Origin: Bacteroidales bacterium
GTDB taxonomy: Bacteria > Bacteroidota > Bacteroidia > Bacteroidales > UBA932
DNA length: 64,000 nucleotides
Reading direction: 5' to 3'
NCBI GenBank assembly: GCA_016281015.1
Contig: JAEEHS010000050.1
Location: 1 to 64,000 of the forward strand
In this document: piece after piece, positions 63,133 through 64,000 of the stretch
Layout of the letters: each line of letters opens with the position of its first letter
How positions within the stretch are numbered: the stretch's first letter is position 1
Notes under the pieces: model-generated
Database searches by the model: none
The model's input: only the letters and a program-made list of their open reading frames with translations
What the model was told of the DNA's origin: nothing
Translations under genes and position numbers: made by a program

Positions 63133-63312
63133 ATGGAAAACACGTTTGACTATGCCAAGGCCATGGCTGAACTGGAGGAGATTGCTAGGACCGTAGAGAA
63201 CCCCGAGACGAAACTCGAGCAGCTCGACAGCCTCATCTCCCGCAGCAAGGTCCTCATCAAGGCCTGCCGTGACTACCTTCGCGGCATACAGGAAAAAATC
63301 GACAGCCTATGA
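63133..63312 (+). CDS. xseB: Exodeoxyribonuclease VII small subunit
   Basis: A 59-residue helical protein, MENTFDYAKAMAELEEIAR at the start, with the family pattern of an amphipathic N-terminal helix (FDYAKAMAELEEI), the LEQLDSLISRSK turn and a C-terminal helix (LIKACRDYLRGIQEKI). It is shorter than the E. coli subunit (80 residues). It lies two bases after xseA, which confirms the assignment, and its stop overlaps the start of the next gene as ATGA (63309-63312). Confidence 0.93.
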   Translation: MENTFDYAKAMAELEEIARTVENPETKLEQLDSLISRSKVLIKACRDYLRGIQEKIDSL

Positions 63313-64000
63313 AACCCATTTACAAGACAGACCCCTGGCTTGCACCTTACCAGGGAGCCATCGAAGCACGGCATCAGCGGATCCTGGACATGAAACGGCA
63401 CATTGCCGGGGACGGAACGCTGAAAGATGCCGTCAACAACCACCTCTATTACGGCCTGCACCGCTCGGACGACGGCTCCTGGGTGCTGCGGGAATGGGCC
63501 CCCAATGCAAGCCGTATCTATCTCATAGGGGAGTTTAACAACTGGAAACGGACGGAGCCCTATGCCCTGAAACCGATCGGCGGCGGCAACTGGGAACTGT
63601 ACCTGCCGGAGATGTTCCTTCGCCACGGCCAGCTGTATAAGTTTTGGATCGAATGGCCGGGCGGAGGCGGGGAGCGGCTTCCTTCCTATGTGACGCGTGT
63701 GGTCCAGGACCCGGTGACAAAGGTCTTCTCCGCCCAGGTCTGGGACCCCGGCAAGCCCTATGTATGGAAACATCCCCATGCCGGGAAGCGGGTCCATCCG
63801 ATGATCTATGAATGCCACATCGGCATGTCCTCCGAGCAGGAAAAAGTGGCCTCCTTCGAGGAGTTCCGCCGCGACGTCCTGCCGCGCGTCAAGCGCCTGG
63901 GGTACGACACCATCCAGATCATGGCCCTCCAGGAACATCCTTACTATGGCTCATTTGGCTACCAGGTGTCGAATTTCTTCGCTCTGTCGTCGCGTTTCGG
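63309..64000 (+). CDS. glgB: 1,4-alpha-glucan branching enzyme (3' truncated by window edge)
   Basis: The first ~230 residues of a glycogen branching enzyme. A CBM48 N-terminal module (LREWAPNASRIYLIGEFNNWKR, about residues 60-81) is followed by the start of the GH13 catalytic domain (MIYECHIGMSSEQEKV, and LGYDTIQIMALQEHPYYGSFGYQV, with the conserved aromatic residues). The frame is open to base 64000. It is probably coupled to xseB by the ATGA overlap. Glycogen storage genes are widespread in Bacteroidota. Confidence 0.93.
   Translation, partial: MKPIYKTDPWLAPYQGAIEARHQRILDMKRHIAGDGTLKDAVNNHLYYGLHRSDDGSWVLREWAPNASRIYLIGEFNNWKRTEPYALKPIGGGNWELYLPEMFLRHGQLYKFWIEWPGGGGERLPSYVTRVVQDPVTKVFSAQVWDPGKPYVWKHPHAGKRVHPMIYECHIGMSSEQEKVASFEEFRRDVLPRVKRLGYDTIQIMALQEHPYYGSFGYQVSNFFALSSRF

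Noticed and set aside
1..64000. tRNA, rRNA or riboswitch genes
   Set aside because: I scanned the intergenic regions by eye and saw no cloverleaf, rRNA block or recognised riboswitch core; short ncRNAs could be missed.

Overview
The window is about 64 kb of a Bacteroidales chromosome (phylum Bacteroidota), probably a high-GC gut- or rumen-type lineage. Three things support this. Many genes have the Bacteroidota promoter -7 element TAnnTTTG, several with a TTG about 20 bases upstream. Several families are typical of the phylum: DUF4783, a DUF6913-like protein, GluP-type sugar porters, PIN-PhoH proteins, large alpha-2-macroglobulins and Ig-repeat lipoproteins. Genes are dense, with ATGA start-stop overlaps. 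I see no tRNA, rRNA, CRISPR array, prophage or transposase gene, and the content is mostly core housekeeping. Genus-level placement is not possible by eye.

Layout. 1-2991 is the 3' part of rpoC with a strong terminator, followed by a 0.96-kb stretch without credible genes but rich in hairpins and inverted repeats. 3957-11464 holds exported proteins and lipoproteins, folD, a tiny ORF coupled to cysS, an Ig-repeat lipoprotein and exonuclease III. 11457-14461 (minus) is a four-gene run: PfkB kinase, DUF6913-like, COG2426 membrane protein, lipoprotein hydrolase. 14524-19526 carries an LPG-synthase-type membrane protein, aroE, ssb, lysS, a PspC protein and a SpoU methyltransferase, with two repeat elements. 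19882-25887 is an AraC regulator divergent from a TolC-HlyD-permease-permease efflux operon that has no ATPase. 25895-32707 (minus) is ROK kinase, GluP transporter, a two-domain esterase and pyruvate phosphate dikinase. 32812-35257 (minus) is PIN-PhoH plus a PurM-like protein. 35300-41773 is folC and a 1704-residue alpha-2-macroglobulin.

41783-46213 has a small lipoprotein, an MBL hydrolase, a tandem pair of deoxynucleoside kinases and an acyl-CoA ligase. 46336-48886 is dnaX-lptB. 48887-50035 (minus) is an NtrC-like regulator lacking its DNA-binding domain. 50088-51661 is cmk-ispH, convergent with efp. 52317-53570 (minus) is an esterase and a DUF4783 protein. 53626-60716 runs rlmH, a 1160-residue NtrY-like kinase, engB, prs, a small Cys-rich membrane protein and der. 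A frameshifted gene remnant lies at 60732-61003. 61076-64000 holds an esterase, xseA, xseB and the start of a glycogen branching enzyme.

Most genes serve information processing (rpoC, cysS, lysS, efp, dnaX, ssb, xseAB, rlmH, engB, der) and central metabolism (folD, folC, aroE, prs, cmk, ispH, ppdK). The least ordinary items are the ATPase-less efflux operon, the atypical NtrC-like regulator with a possible NtrY-like partner, promoters placed so close to ATG that the mRNAs should be leaderless, a small ORF coupled to cysS, and the structured repeats. I found no clearly new multi-gene system.
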